Shown one piece after another: positions 15,994 to 25,171 of a stretch of 64,000 bases of DNA. A program made the translations under genes and the position numbers. The first letter of the stretch is position 1. The number at the start of each line of letters is the position of its first letter. The DNA comes from a bacterium UBP1_UBA4783 (GTDB lineage Bacteria; Krumholzibacteriota; Krumholzibacteriia; Krumholzibacteriales; Krumholzibacteriaceae). The notes beneath the pieces are model-generated. The model was not told the origin of the DNA and made no database searches. It worked only from the letters and a program-made list of their open reading frames with translations. Location: NCBI GenBank assembly GCA_002403075.1, contig DHHB01000035.1, positions 22,375 to 86,374 of the forward strand, given 5' to 3'.

Positions 15994-18438
15994 TTGGAAG
16001 TAACGAAGTTCCTGAAGCGCGTGCAGACGGAGGATTTCTACGCGGGTCAGATCGCGCACAAGCACACGATTCCGGCGCGGGGCGCGCGTTTCGCGGAGCT
16101 CTCGCCGCCGCTGCCCGCCGCGCTCGCGCGGCTCCTCAAGGACACCGGCGTCGAGAAGCTCTACGTCCATCAGGCCGAGGCGGTGAAGCTGCTCCGCGGC
16201 GGGGCGGACACCGTCGTCGTCACCTCGACCGCGAGCGGCAAGACGCTCTGCTACAACATACCCGTCCTCTCGAGCCTTCTCGAGGACCCGGAGGCGCGCG
16301 CCCTCTATCTCTATCCGACGAAGGCGCTCGCGCAGGACCAGCTGCGCGTCCTGCAGCGGTACATGGGGCCGAAGGGGATCGCGTTCCGGGCGGGCACCTA
16401 CGACGGCGACACGCCGGCTTCCTCGAGGCGCAAGCTGCGCGACGAGGCGCGCGTGCTCCTCACGAACCCCGACATGCTCCACTCGGGGATCCTCCCGAAC
16501 CACGCGAAATGGGCGAACTTCCTCTCGCGCCTGCGGTACGTCGTCGTCGACGAGATACACAGCTACCGCGGCGTCTTCGGATCGCACGTCGCGAACGTCA
16601 TGCGGCGTCTCGACCGGATCGCGGCGCACTACGGCGCGCGTCCCGTCGTCGCCGCCTCGTCCGCAACGATCGCGAACCCCGGCGAGCACGCGGAGAAGCT
16701 TCTCGGCCGCGCCGTGCGGGTCGTCGCCGAGGACGGCTCGCCGCGCGGGCGCAAGCAATTCCTCTTCTGGAACCCGCCGACGATCGACGTCGGCGAAATG
16801 GAGCGGCGCAGCTCCAACGTCGAGGCGGCCGAGCTCGTGACGAGGCTCGTCCTCGACGACGTCCAGACGATCGCCTTCGTGCGGGCGCGGGTCGTGAGCG
16901 AAGTGATCACGCGCTACGCCCGCGAGATGCTCGGCAAACACCGCTCCTCGATGAAGGACTCGGTGCATCCCTACCGCGGCGGCTACCTCCCCGAGGAGCG
17001 CCGCGCGATCGAGAAGCGGCTCTTCGAGGGAGACCTGAAGGCCGTGATCAGCACGAACGCCCTCGAGCTCGGGATCGACGTCGGGGCGCTCCACGCCTCG
17101 ATCATCGTCGGCTATCCGGGGAGCATCGCCTCGACCTGGCAGCAGGCCGGGCGCGCGGGGCGCGGAAAGGAAGAGGCGCTCACGATCTTTATTCCCTACA
17201 ACACGCCCCTCGACCAGTACCTCGCGAGCCACCCCGAGTACTTTTTCGGGCGATCCCCCGAGAACGCCATCATCGATCCGGGGAACCCGCACATCCTCAT
17301 GGCGCAGCTCCGCTCGGCCGCATTCGAGCTGCCCCTCGCGGTGGACGAGGTCGAGGCCGCGGGCGAGTACGCGCCCGCGATCCTCGAGCTCCTCGAGGAC
17401 GAGCGCGAGATCGGTTTCGTGAGGGGCAAGTACTACTGGACCGGCAAGGGGTACCCGAGCGCGGACGTGAACCTCCGGAACATCTCGCCCAACATCTACA
17501 CGATCGTGAACGAGAAGGCGGAAAACTCCGTCATCGGCACGATCGACGAGTCGAGCGCCTTCCAGCAGGTCCATCCGCAGGCGATCTATCTGCACGAGGC
17601 GGAGACGTATTTCGTGAACGCCCTCGACACGGAGAAGAAGATCGCCTTCGTCGAGCCCGCGAACGTCGATTACTACACCCAGTCGATCACCGAAACCCAG
17701 GTCAAGGTCGACCGCGAGGAGAAGTCGCGGGAGTGGCGGATCGCGAAGGTCTCCTTCGGCGACGTTTCGGTGACCTCGCTCACCTTCATGTTCCGGAAGA
17801 TCAAGTTCGGGAGCCGCGACTCGATCGGCTACGGGAAATGCGATCTTCCGCCGCAGGTGCTCGAGACCGCCGGGCTCTGGATCGTGCCGCCTCCCGAGAC
17901 CTTCGCGGAGGTGCGCCGGCACGGCCGCGCGCCCGGCGAGGGGCTCCTCGGCGTCTCGAACGTGCTGCGCGAGGTGCTGCCGCTCTTCGTCATGTGCGAT
18001 CCGCTCGACATCGGGACGACGGTGAACTCGCGCTCGACCGACAGCCCGGCCGTCTACGTCTACGACAAGTATCCCGGAGGCCTCGGCTTCTCGCTCAAGG
18101 CGTACGACCTCGTCGAGGAGATCATGAAGGCGGCGCTCGATCTCATCTCGTCGTGCACCTGCACGCGCGGCTGCCCCTCCTGCGTCGGCTCGCCGATACC
18201 CCCCTTCTCGCAGCTCGATCCCGAGACGGGAGGGAAGGGGATGATACCCGACAAGGAGGCCTCACTCGTCATCCTCCATCATCTTCTCGAGATCGGGCCC
18301 TACACGCCGCGCGCGCTCGAGCGCGCGCCCGGCGAGGGGCCGCCTCCCGAGCGCCCGCGCGGCAAGCCGCTTCCGCTTGAGCTGCAGGGGAAGCTCCGGG
18401 CGGAGCTCGCGAAGAAGCGGGGAACGGGCCGGCGATAA
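15994..18438 (+). CDS. mrfA: MrfA/YprA-family superfamily 2 helicase
   Basis: This is an ATP-dependent 3'-5' DNA helicase of 814 aa. It has Walker A TSTASGKTL near residue 77, DEIH (residues 186-189), ISTNALELGIDVGAL and QQAGRAGRG for motifs V-VI, and the DUF1998/MZB C-terminal region with four clustered cysteines in CTCTRGCPSCVGSP that likely bind zinc. This architecture matches B. subtilis MrfA and fungal Hrq1. The start is TTG, with AAAGGA seven bases upstream. It is co-directional with mrfB. The arrangement predicts a nucleotide-excision-independent repair pathway for mitomycin-type adducts. Confidence 0.9.
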   Translation: MEVTKFLKRVQTEDFYAGQIAHKHTIPARGARFAELSPPLPAALARLLKDTGVEKLYVHQAEAVKLLRGGADTVVVTSTASGKTLCYNIPVLSSLLEDPEARALYLYPTKALAQDQLRVLQRYMGPKGIAFRAGTYDGDTPASSRRKLRDEARVLLTNPDMLHSGILPNHAKWANFLSRLRYVVVDEIHSYRGVFGSHVANVMRRLDRIAAHYGARPVVAASSATIANPGEHAEKLLGRAVRVVAEDGSPRGRKQFLFWNPPTIDVGEMERRSSNVEAAELVTRLVLDDVQTIAFVRARVVSEVITRYAREMLGKHRSSMKDSVHPYRGGYLPEERRAIEKRLFEGDLKAVISTNALELGIDVGALHASIIVGYPGSIASTWQQAGRAGRGKEEALTIFIPYNTPLDQYLASHPEYFFGRSPENAIIDPGNPHILMAQLRSAAFELPLAVDEVEAAGEYAPAILELLEDEREIGFVRGKYYWTGKGYPSADVNLRNISPNIYTIVNEKAENSVIGTIDESSAFQQVHPQAIYLHEAETYFVNALDTEKKIAFVEPANVDYYTQSITETQVKVDREEKSREWRIAKVSFGDVSVTSLTFMFRKIKFGSRDSIGYGKCDLPPQVLETAGLWIVPPPETFAEVRRHGRAPGEGLLGVSNVLREVLPLFVMCDPLDIGTTVNSRSTDSPAVYVYDKYPGGLGFSLKAYDLVEEIMKAALDLISSCTCTRGCPSCVGSPIPPFSQLDPETGGKGMIPDKEASLVILHHLLEIGPYTPRALERAPGEGPPPERPRGKPLPLELQGKLRAELAKKRGTGRR

Positions 18439-18496
18439 GAGATATATGAGGGAGCGCTCGCTTCCCCCGGAGCCGCTGGTGCGCGGGATGGTGCGC

Positions 18497-18530
18497 GAAA
18501 ACGGCGCGGCCGGCCGGCCGCGCCGTTTTC
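18497..18530. terminator. Bidirectional terminator between mrfA and a lipoprotein gene
   Basis: This is a perfect 34-base inverted repeat (arm GAAAACGGCGCGGCCGG), with A-tract and T-tract at its ends, in the 121-base gap between two convergent genes. Its symmetry lets it end transcription from both sides. Confidence 0.88.
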
Positions 18531-18559
18531 ATGATCCGAATGTTTCCGGAACCCGGCTT

Positions 18560-19078
18560 CTACTCCGCGAGCCCGAAATAGTCGCGCACCGAACGGTAGT
18601 CGTTCGTGTCGATCAAGCCGATCGATGCGAGCGGGATGATCTCGGAGGCGGGCGCGAGGATGATCTTGAACTTCGTCCACGTGACCGAGCTCGTATAGGT
18701 CGCCGAGCCGCTCGGCGTGAGAAGGAACGCCCGGTACGTGTAGGTGCTGGGATCCGCGCTGCTCTGGAACCACATGCCGCGGGTCATGTAGATGCCCCCG
18801 GAGCCGAGGCCGGGCACGGGATACCACGCCGTCGGGGCCTCCGTGGACGGGTTGTAATACGCGAGAACGAGGGACGAGTCCACGAGCCCCTGCGAGGCTT
18901 CGAACGTATAGTTGATGTTGCCCGACGTCGTGGTGCGCGTCCCGTACTGGAAGACGACGACGTTCGCGTTGCCGTCACGCCCCCTCGGCCCCGTAGCGCC
19001 GTCCTCCCCGGAGCATGAGAAGAGGGAGCCGAGCAGAAGGAGAACGGACGCGAGAACGAGCGTTTTCGAACGCGGCAT
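18560..19078 (-). CDS. Lipoprotein with short collagen-like segment, function unknown
   Basis: This predicted lipoprotein (172 aa) has signal MPRSKTLVLASVLLLLGS with lipobox LFSC. Directly after it come Gly-x-y triplets (GEDGATGPRGRDGN), a short collagen-like linker often found at the base of surface lipoproteins. The remainder is a beta-rich domain (TRTTTSGNINYTFEASQ; MWFQSSADPSTYTYRAFLLT) without a family I can name. The start at 19078 has AAAGGAGG seven bases upstream; a longer frame would begin inside the leader. It is transcribed away from the sdh operon. Confidence 0.75.
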   Translation of the reverse strand: MPRSKTLVLASVLLLLGSLFSCSGEDGATGPRGRDGNANVVVFQYGTRTTTSGNINYTFEASQGLVDSSLVLAYYNPSTEAPTAWYPVPGLGSGGIYMTRGMWFQSSADPSTYTYRAFLLTPSGSATYTSSVTWTKFKIILAPASEIIPLASIGLIDTNDYRSVRDYFGLAE

Positions 19079-19161
19079 GGAAACCTCCTTTGAACGTTCC
19101 TGGAACCGGCGCGAACCGCGGCCCGGATCGCCGCCGGGCCGGCGGGCGCGCATGCGGCGAA

Positions 19162-19189
19162 ACTATCCGCGCACGCGCGCAACTGTCAA
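19162..19189 (-). promoter_or_regulatory. Sigma-70 promoter for the collagen-like lipoprotein
   Basis: On the minus strand, TTGACA (19184-19189) and GATAGT (19162-19167) are 16 bases apart. They lie 84 bases upstream of the lipoprotein ATG, back to back with the sdh promoter. Confidence 0.45.
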
Positions 19190-19238
19190 TATATTTTCGC
19201 GATACGGAGGGCGTTGGGGCCTCCCGGCTCACTAAGCA

Positions 19239-19267
19239 TTGACGTCCGAGAGCCCCCGTGATATATT
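19239..19267 (+). promoter_or_regulatory. Sigma-70 promoter of the sdhCDAB operon
   Basis: TTGACG (19239-19244), a 17-base spacer and TATATT (19262-19267) form a near-consensus promoter. The predicted start near 19275 leaves a leader of about 80 bases, which contains short hairpins (TGCGA/TCGCA; CCGCGGG/CCCGCGG) before the sdhC ribosome site. Confidence 0.6.
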
Positions 19268-19357
19268 CGCCCGGCGTGTTTTTTCATCCCGATGCGAGCT
19301 TCGCACATGCGGGTTCCCCCGCGGGAGCCCGCGGTCCAATCAATAGAGGAGGGATCG

Positions 19358-19762
19358 ATGAGGGCGCTTCAGCGGTACCGGATACACCTCGGGACGGCGG
19401 CGTGGATTCTCCACCGTCTCTCCGGTCTCGGCCTCATTCTCTACCTGCTCCTTCACATCTGGGTGATCCATCACCTCGCGAAGGGGCAGGCGGAGTTTGA
19501 CGGCATTATGCATTCGTTCAACAACCCGCTCTTCAAGTTTCTCGAGGTCGGGCTCGTCGGGGTGATCCTCTATCACCTCTGGAACGGGCTCCGCGTCACG
19601 CTCTTCGATTTCGGGCTGTTCATCGAGAAGCAGAAGCAGGTCTTCGGCGCGGCCGTCGTCCTCTGGCTCGCGACGTGGGCCGTCGTCGCGTACGCGATGC
19701 TGACCCGCGTCGGCGGTCTCCTCGCCGCGGTCGTCAGGGCCGGAGGGGGTGGGCTGTCATGA
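19358..19762 (+). CDS. sdhC: Succinate dehydrogenase cytochrome b subunit
   Basis: This membrane anchor (134 aa) binds heme b and the quinone site of complex II. Three hydrophobic helices are visible, the first being WILHRLSGLGLILYLLLHIW with its conserved Arg/Ser and His, typical of SdhC. The second helix has ILYHLWNGLRVTLFD, with the His expected to bind heme. The start at 19358 has GGAGGG upstream and fits the family's short N-terminus better than the longer frame from 19292. The stop overlaps the next ATG in ATGA, so translation is coupled. Confidence 0.88.
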   Translation: MRALQRYRIHLGTAAWILHRLSGLGLILYLLLHIWVIHHLAKGQAEFDGIMHSFNNPLFKFLEVGLVGVILYHLWNGLRVTLFDFGLFIEKQKQVFGAAVVLWLATWAVVAYAMLTRVGGLLAAVVRAGGGGLS

Positions 19763-20124
19763 AGTATCGCGGAAACGTCCGCTCCGGCGGCGCGATCATG
19801 TGGCTCTTCCAGCGCGTGACCGGCGTCTATCTCGCCGTCGTCCTCTTCGCGCACGTGTGGCTCCTCCACTATCTTCTCGACGGGGAGCTCGGCTTCGCCG
19901 CGGTCGCGGATCGCGTCGCCACGCCGCTCTGGAAGACGATCGACATCTCGTTCCTCGTCGTCGCGCTCTTCCACGGCCTCTACGGGCTCTGGATCGTCCT
20001 CGACGACTACGTCCACCGCGGGTGGCTCCGCATCCTCATCTACGGCGCGATATCGATCGTGGCGCTCGTCGCGCTCACGCTCGGCATTCTCACCATCCTT
20101 CCGTTCCAGGCAGGAGGTTTCTAG
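19759..20124 (+). CDS. sdhD: Succinate dehydrogenase membrane anchor subunit
   Basis: This second anchor subunit (121 aa) has three membrane helices. WLFQRVTGVYLAVVLFAHVW is the SdhD-type first helix, and VVALFHGLYGLWIVLDDYV carries the conserved His and Asp-Asp-Tyr quinone-region residues. It overlaps sdhC by four bases and ends three bases before sdhA. Two separate anchors indicate a four-subunit enzyme of the type seen in menaquinone or ubiquinone users with one or two hemes. Confidence 0.87.
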   Translation: MKYRGNVRSGGAIMWLFQRVTGVYLAVVLFAHVWLLHYLLDGELGFAAVADRVATPLWKTIDISFLVVALFHGLYGLWIVLDDYVHRGWLRILIYGAISIVALVALTLGILTILPFQAGGF

Positions 20125-20127
20125 GAT

Positions 20128-21912
20128 ATGACACCGATCGATCCCGAAACCATTCACGACGTCGAGGGAGTGCCGGCGCATAACGTGCACCGCCACGACG
20201 TCGTCGTCGTGGGGGCGGGGCTCGCCGCCATGCGGGCCGCGGTCGAAGCGGCGAAGGATTACGACGTGGCGGTCGTGAGCAAGGTCTTTCCCACGCGCTC
20301 CCACAGCGGCGCCGCGCAGGGCGGCATCGCGGCCTCCCTCGCGAACGAGGAAGAGGACCACTGGGAGTGGCACATGTTCGACACGGTGAAGGGGAGCGAC
20401 TACCTCGGCGATCAGGACGCGATCGAGATCCTCGTCAAGGAAGCGCCCGTCGTCGTCCGCGAGTTCGAGCACATGGGAGCCCCCTTTTCGCGCACGCCGG
20501 ACGGCCGGATCGCCCAGCGTCTCTTCGGCGGGCACACGAAGAACTTCGGCAAGGGCGGGCCGATACTCCGCGCCTGCTACGCCGCCGATCGCACGGGGCA
20601 CGCGCTGCTCCACACCCTCTACGAGAATTGCGTGAAGGAAGGGGTGCGCTTCTACCCCGAGTTCTACGTCCTCGGGCTCATCGTGCGCGACGACGTCTGC
20701 CGCGGGGTCGTCGCGTGGGACGTCGTGAACGGCGGCGTGCACGTCTTTCACGCGAAGGCGGTCATGTTCGGCACCGGCGGGCACGCGCGCATCTTCCGGA
20801 TCGCCTCGATCTCGCTTTCGAGCACCGGGGACGGACCGGCGATGGCGCTCCGCGCCGGGATACCCCTCGAGGACATGGAGTTTCTCCAGTTCCATCCGAC
20901 GGGGCTGTACGTCCACGGCATCCTCGTGAGCGAGGCGGCGAGAGGCGAGGGGGGCTACCTCGTCAACGACGCCGGCGAGCGCTTCATGAAGAAGTACGCC
21001 CCCGACAAGATGGAGCTCGCCCCGCGCGACGTCGTTTCCCGCGCCATGCAGCGCGAGATCGACGAGGGACGAGGGATCGGGGGCAAGGACTTCATCCACC
21101 TCGACCTTCGCCACCTCGGCAAGGAAAAGATCATGACGCTGCTCCCCCAGATCCACGAGCTCGCGTGGAAGTTCATGCACGTCGATTGCGTCACGGATCC
21201 GATTCCGATCCAGCCGACGGCGCACTACTCGATGGGGGGCATCCCCACGGACAACGATTGCCAGGTGCTCGCCGACGGCAAGGGGAAGAAGGTCGCCGGG
21301 TTCTACGCCGCGGGCGAGTGCGCCTGCGTGAGCGTGCACGGGGCGAACCGCCTCGGCACGAACTCGCTTCTCGAGGCCTCGCTCTTCGGCCGGCGCGCGG
21401 GAAAATCGATCGTGCGGTTCCTCCGCACGGAGCCCGCGCTCCCCGAGCTTCCCTCGGACGCCGCGAAGGAGGCGATCGAGGAGATCGACGGAATCCTCTC
21501 GGCGACCGGCAGCGAGAAGACGGGCGCCATCCGGGCGGAGATGCAGCAGCAGATGACGGCGAACTGCGCCGTGTACCGCAACGGCTGCAACCTCGAGCAG
21601 CTCCGGAAAGAGGTCGCGTCGCTGCGCGAGCGCTACGGGCGCATCCGGATCGACGACAAGGGGAAGACCTTCAACATGGATCTCATCGACGCGCTCGAGC
21701 TCGGCCGCATGCTCGACGTGACCGAGATCATGGTGGCGAGCGCGCTGAACCGCAACGAGTCGCGGGGCGGCCACTCGCGCACCGATTTTCCGAAGCGGGA
21801 CGACGCGAACTGGCTCAAGCACACGCTCGCGTACCGAAAGAACGGCGCGGTCGCGTTCGACTACAAGCCCGTCGTCATCACGCGATTCCAGCCGCAGGAA
21901 CGGAAATACTGA
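20128..21912 (+). CDS. sdhA: Succinate dehydrogenase flavoprotein subunit
   Basis: This catalytic subunit (594 aa) covalently binds FAD and oxidises succinate to fumarate in the TCA cycle. Visible motifs are [17 protein letters not shown] (dinucleotide fold), [13 protein letters not shown] [12 protein letters not shown] with the FAD-linking His, [19 protein letters not shown] with the catalytic Arg, and [21 protein letters not shown]. The ATG begins three bases after sdhD with AGGAGG upstream. The catalytic residues appear intact. Fumarate reductase activity cannot be excluded, but the split anchors favour the oxidative direction. Confidence 0.95.
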   Translation: MTPIDPETIHDVEGVPAHNVHRHDVVVVGAGLAAMRAAVEAAKDYDVAVVSKVFPTRSHSGAAQGGIAASLANEEEDHWEWHMFDTVKGSDYLGDQDAIEILVKEAPVVVREFEHMGAPFSRTPDGRIAQRLFGGHTKNFGKGGPILRACYAADRTGHALLHTLYENCVKEGVRFYPEFYVLGLIVRDDVCRGVVAWDVVNGGVHVFHAKAVMFGTGGHARIFRIASISLSSTGDGPAMALRAGIPLEDMEFLQFHPTGLYVHGILVSEAARGEGGYLVNDAGERFMKKYAPDKMELAPRDVVSRAMQREIDEGRGIGGKDFIHLDLRHLGKEKIMTLLPQIHELAWKFMHVDCVTDPIPIQPTAHYSMGGIPTDNDCQVLADGKGKKVAGFYAAGECACVSVHGANRLGTNSLLEASLFGRRAGKSIVRFLRTEPALPELPSDAAKEAIEEIDGILSATGSEKTGAIRAEMQQQMTANCAVYRNGCNLEQLRKEVASLRERYGRIRIDDKGKTFNMDLIDALELGRMLDVTEIMVASALNRNESRGGHSRTDFPKRDDANWLKHTLAYRKNGAVAFDYKPVVITRFQPQERKY

Positions 21913-21969
21913 TCGCGCGGACGGCAGCGGTCTCGGATTCATCCGCCACCGGCAAGGAGGGCCGCGGAG

Positions 21970-22704
21970 ATGGCTCATCAAGATACGGAAAAGAAGCTCG
22001 TCACCTTTCGCGTGAAACGCTACAACCCCGAGGGGGGCGAGCGGACGCGCTTCTCGCAGGAATACAAGGTCGAGGTCATGAAGGGGCAGTCCGTGCTCGA
22101 CTGCCTGAACGAGATCCGCTGGAAACAGGACGGATCCCTCACCTTCCGCCGCTCCTGTAAGAGCGGCATCTGCGGATCGTGCGCCATGACCATAAACGGC
22201 GTGAACCGCCTCGCCTGCGAGACGCAGGCGCTCGCGCTCGGCTCCTCGACGATCACGGTCGAGCCGCTCAAGGGCTTCGCGGTCATCAAGGATCTCGCCG
22301 TCGACATCGATCCGATGGTCGAGAAGCTGCTGGCCGTGAAACCGTACCTCATCACGAAGACGCCGCCGCCCTCGGACGCCGAGCGGCTTCAGAGCCCCGA
22401 GGAGCGGGCGAGGCTCGACGGCCTCTACGAGTGCATCCTCTGCGGCGCCTGCACGTCGTCGTGCCCGTCCTTCTGGGCCGACGAGCAGTACCTCGGCCCG
22501 CACGCCTTCCTCAAGGCGTACCGCTTCATCGCGGACAGCCGCGACGAGGCGCCCGGAGAGCATTTCGACGCCCTCGACGACAAGCACGGCCTGTGGCGCT
22601 GCCATACGATCTTCAACTGCGTCGAGGCCTGCCCGAAGAGTCTCAATCCGACGAAGGCGATCGAGGCCCTGCGCCGGGAGCTCGTGAAGGAAAAGATCGG
22701 CTGA
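21970..22704 (+). CDS. sdhB: Succinate dehydrogenase iron-sulfur subunit
   Basis: This subunit (244 aa) relays electrons from FAD to quinone through three clusters. The [2Fe-2S] ligands lie in SCKSGICGSCAM and a following Cys near residue 79. The [4Fe-4S] site is CILCGACTSSCP. The [3Fe-4S] site is CHTIFNCVEACPKSLNP. It completes the sdhCDAB order, with a 57-base gap after sdhA containing AAGGAGGG-like ribosome site sequence. All cluster cysteines are present. Confidence 0.95.
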   Translation: MAHQDTEKKLVTFRVKRYNPEGGERTRFSQEYKVEVMKGQSVLDCLNEIRWKQDGSLTFRRSCKSGICGSCAMTINGVNRLACETQALALGSSTITVEPLKGFAVIKDLAVDIDPMVEKLLAVKPYLITKTPPPSDAERLQSPEERARLDGLYECILCGACTSSCPSFWADEQYLGPHAFLKAYRFIADSRDEAPGEHFDALDDKHGLWRCHTIFNCVEACPKSLNPTKAIEALRRELVKEKIG

Positions 22705-22772
22705 GCGACCGGTCCGGAGGACGCCGGCGCGGATCCCTCCGGAACGGGACGTCGTACGCGGGAGGTACCGAG

Positions 22773-23780
22773 ATGCGGCGCATTTCACGTCGCAGCTTTC
22801 TCAAATTCACGGCCGGACTCGGCGCGGCGGGGAGCCTGCTGCCGCTCCGCGGCGCCCTCGCCCGGTCTCCCTTCGCCGGCTTTCCCGCCCCGAGCGCGGC
22901 CGGTTCCGGAGGCCCCATCGTCGTTTCGACGTGGAAGCACGGCCACCCGGCGAACGACGCGGCGTGGAGGATACTCGCCGGCGGCGGGGCCGCGCTCGAC
23001 GCGGTCGAAGCGGGCGTGCGCGTCTCCGAGGGAGATCCCGGCGTGAACGGCGTCGGCTACGGCGGCCTGCCCGACGAGGACTGCACGGTGACGCTCGACG
23101 CCTCCATCATGGGGCCCGATTACCGAGCCGGCGCGGTCGCCTTCATCGAGAGCTACCGCCATCCGATATCGATCGCGCGGAAGGTCATGGAGACGACGGA
23201 CCACGTGCTCATCGTCGGGGCGGGGGCGGAGGAGTTCGCGCGCAAGCACGGATTCGAGCGGGAGGAGCTTCTCACCGAGGCCGCCCGCGAGGCGTGGATC
23301 AAGTGGAAGCAGCGGATGAGCGACACGGACGACTGGTTCCCGAAGGATCTCGACCACGATACGATCGGACTCGTCGCCCGGGACGCGGCGGGGGATCTCG
23401 CCGGCGCGTGCACGACCTCGGGGCTCGCGTTCAAGATTCACGGGCGGGTGGGGGATTCCCCGATCGTCGGCGCCGGCATGTACGTCGACAACGAGGTCGG
23501 CGCGGCGGCCGCGACCGGCAAGGGCGAAGAGGTTCTCAAGACCTGCGGAAGCTTCCTCGTCGTCGAGTTCATGCGGCAGGGGCTCTCCCCTCGGGCGGCG
23601 TGCAAGAAGGCGCTCGAGCGCATCGTCAAGAAGCACGCGGCGAAGCCGGCCTTTCAGGTCGCCTTCATCGCGCTCTCGAAAGAGGGGGAGGTCGGTGCCC
23701 TCTCGCTCCAGAAGGATTTCCAGTACGCCGTCGCCGTCGACGGGAAAAACGAGCTCATCGACGCCGAGTATCTCCTGTGA
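22773..23780 (+). CDS. Tat-exported N4-(beta-N-acetylglucosaminyl)-L-asparaginase
   Basis: This Ntn-hydrolase (335 aa) belongs to the glycosylasparaginase/isoaspartyl peptidase family and cleaves the GlcNAc-Asn bond or related beta-aspartyl links. The N-terminus has a twin-arginine signal, RRISRRSFLKFTAGLGAAG. The self-processing site is HDTIG, with Thr197 as the future N-terminal nucleophile. TWKHGHPANDAAW at the beta-strand start and GAGMYVDNEVGAAAATGKGE match the family. ATG 22773 has GGAGG seven bases upstream. The gene lies 68 bases after sdhB. Export suggests use on external glycopeptides. Confidence 0.88.
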   Translation: MRRISRRSFLKFTAGLGAAGSLLPLRGALARSPFAGFPAPSAAGSGGPIVVSTWKHGHPANDAAWRILAGGGAALDAVEAGVRVSEGDPGVNGVGYGGLPDEDCTVTLDASIMGPDYRAGAVAFIESYRHPISIARKVMETTDHVLIVGAGAEEFARKHGFEREELLTEAAREAWIKWKQRMSDTDDWFPKDLDHDTIGLVARDAAGDLAGACTTSGLAFKIHGRVGDSPIVGAGMYVDNEVGAAAATGKGEEVLKTCGSFLVVEFMRQGLSPRAACKKALERIVKKHAAKPAFQVAFIALSKEGEVGALSLQKDFQYAVAVDGKNELIDAEYLL

Positions 23781-23818
23781 CGGCAGGGCGGAGCCGGCGA
23801 ACAACGCGGAGGATTGAC

Positions 23819-24601
23819 GTGTCGGAATCGTTCACTCGCATATTCACGGGAAGGACCGCGATCGTCTGCGCGTTCGCGGCGCTCGGAGCGCTCCTCGTAT
23901 CGTCCTGCTCGGATACGCCGCGGAACCCCGGGCGCGCCGCGCGGAGGCTCGTGCAGGCGCACGGGGGCGCGCGCAGGATCGAGCGTCTCGGAACATTCAC
24001 GGCGAAAGGCTACACGAGAGAGCTCACGGACACGGTGGTCGTGAAGAGCAACGCGTTCGACGTCTATCGATCCGGAGAGCGGTACAAGCACGTGATGACG
24101 CGGACCTCCGGCGGGAGCCGGGGCGACGTCATCGTCCACTGGCACGACGGCGAAGACACGTGGGAATGGAGCGCCCGCGGCGGGCTCCGGAGCGTCTCTC
24201 CGATGGAGCTCGGCCTGCTGCGGTTCCGCTTTCCGCTCGTGCTTTCGTGGATCGGGGAGGAGGGGCGCGCGCCGGAGGCGCTCGAGACGGGACCGGCGGA
24301 CGGCGAACTGCACCTTCGTTACCGGCACGCGGACATGCTGCTCTCGCTCGTCGTCGACCGGACGACCCGGCTTCTCGACCGCGTCGAGATCCGGAGCACG
24401 ACCGATACGACCTTCCTCTTTACGGAGCGCTACGACGCGTACATGGATCTCGACGGAACGCCGTTTCCGCAGCGGCACGCCGCGACCTACCGCGGACAGC
24501 CGCTCTACGAGTACCTGCTATCGGTCGTGGAGGTCCGCGCGGAGCTGCCCGACTCGGTCTTGACGCTCGCGGGATCGGATACGGCGAAGGCGGTCCGCTA
24601 G
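23819..24601 (+). CDS. Predicted lipoprotein, outer-membrane-lipoprotein-sorting-like, unknown function
   Basis: This predicted lipoprotein (260 aa) has signal RTAIVCAFAALGALLVSSC with the lipid Cys at the end. After it comes NPGRAARRLVQAHGGARRIE, a helix often found at the start of LolA/LolB-fold proteins that begin with 'A..l...H.A.GG...'. The body alternates beta strands (GDVIVHWHDGEDTWEW; LLSLVVDRTTRLLDRVEI), which supports such a fold, but no specific family is certain. The GTG start has GGAGG six bases upstream. The stop overlaps that of pyrE on the other strand. Confidence 0.7.
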   Translation: MSESFTRIFTGRTAIVCAFAALGALLVSSCSDTPRNPGRAARRLVQAHGGARRIERLGTFTAKGYTRELTDTVVVKSNAFDVYRSGERYKHVMTRTSGGSRGDVIVHWHDGEDTWEWSARGGLRSVSPMELGLLRFRFPLVLSWIGEEGRAPEALETGPADGELHLRYRHADMLLSLVVDRTTRLLDRVEIRSTTDTTFLFTERYDAYMDLDGTPFPQRHAATYRGQPLYEYLLSVVEVRAELPDSVLTLAGSDTAKAVR

Positions 24602-25134
24602 AGCAGCTCCTTCACCTTGAACAGGGAATCGAAGCGGTACCCCGCCTCGGCGAGGGCGTCCGTGGCGCCCTCTTCCCGGTCGACGAGGGTGACGACCCTC
24701 ACGATCGTTCCCCCCGCGTCCTCGATCGCCTTGGCGGCGCGAAGCAGCGAGCCTCCCGTCGTCGCGACGTCCTCGAGGAGGACGACGCGCGTGCCCGCCG
24801 CGCAGCTTCCCTCGACGAGGTTCTTCGTGCCGTGATCCTTCGCTTCTTTGCGGATGAGAAGGCCGAGTTTCTCCGCGCCGCGCTCCGCGCAGAGCGCGAG
24901 CAGCGCGCCGATGATCGGATCGGCGCCGATCGTGGGGCCGGCGAAGGCGTCGTATTCGACGCCCTCGAGACGCTCGAGTAGAAGCTTCGCGCCGAGGTAG
25001 AGGCCGCGCGAATGAAGCGTCGTCATCTTGCCGTTGATGTAGTAGCTGCTTTTTCGCCCCGAGACGAGGGTGAAGTCCCCCTTGAGGATCGATCGCTTTT
25101 TGAAGATCTCCTTGAGCTCTTCGCGCTCGTTCAT
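24598..25134 (-). CDS. pyrE: Orotate phosphoribosyltransferase
   Basis: PyrE converts orotate and PRPP to orotidine monophosphate in pyrimidine synthesis. The 178-aa protein has FTLVSGRKSSYYINGK at the N-terminus, GPTIGADPIIGAL, and the PRPP motif VVLLEDVATTGGS. The length is typical of the short bacterial form. It lies convergent with a lipoprotein gene, sharing four bases at the stops, and 37 bases downstream of the barrel-protein gene on the same strand. No other pyr genes are close. Confidence 0.93.
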   Translation of the reverse strand: MNEREELKEIFKKRSILKGDFTLVSGRKSSYYINGKMTTLHSRGLYLGAKLLLERLEGVEYDAFAGPTIGADPIIGALLALCAERGAEKLGLLIRKEAKDHGTKNLVEGSCAAGTRVVLLEDVATTGGSLLRAAKAIEDAGGTIVRVVTLVDREEGATDALAEAGYRFDSLFKVKELL

Positions 25135-25171
25135 GCCGACTCCTTTGCCGCGCGCTTCGCGGCCGCCTCGC

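Noticed and set aside
19573..22788. 1071-codon open frame antisense to sdhC-sdhB
   Set aside because: It mirrors the codon bias of the strongly conserved sdh genes on the other strand, is charged and low-complexity, and has no recognisable domain.
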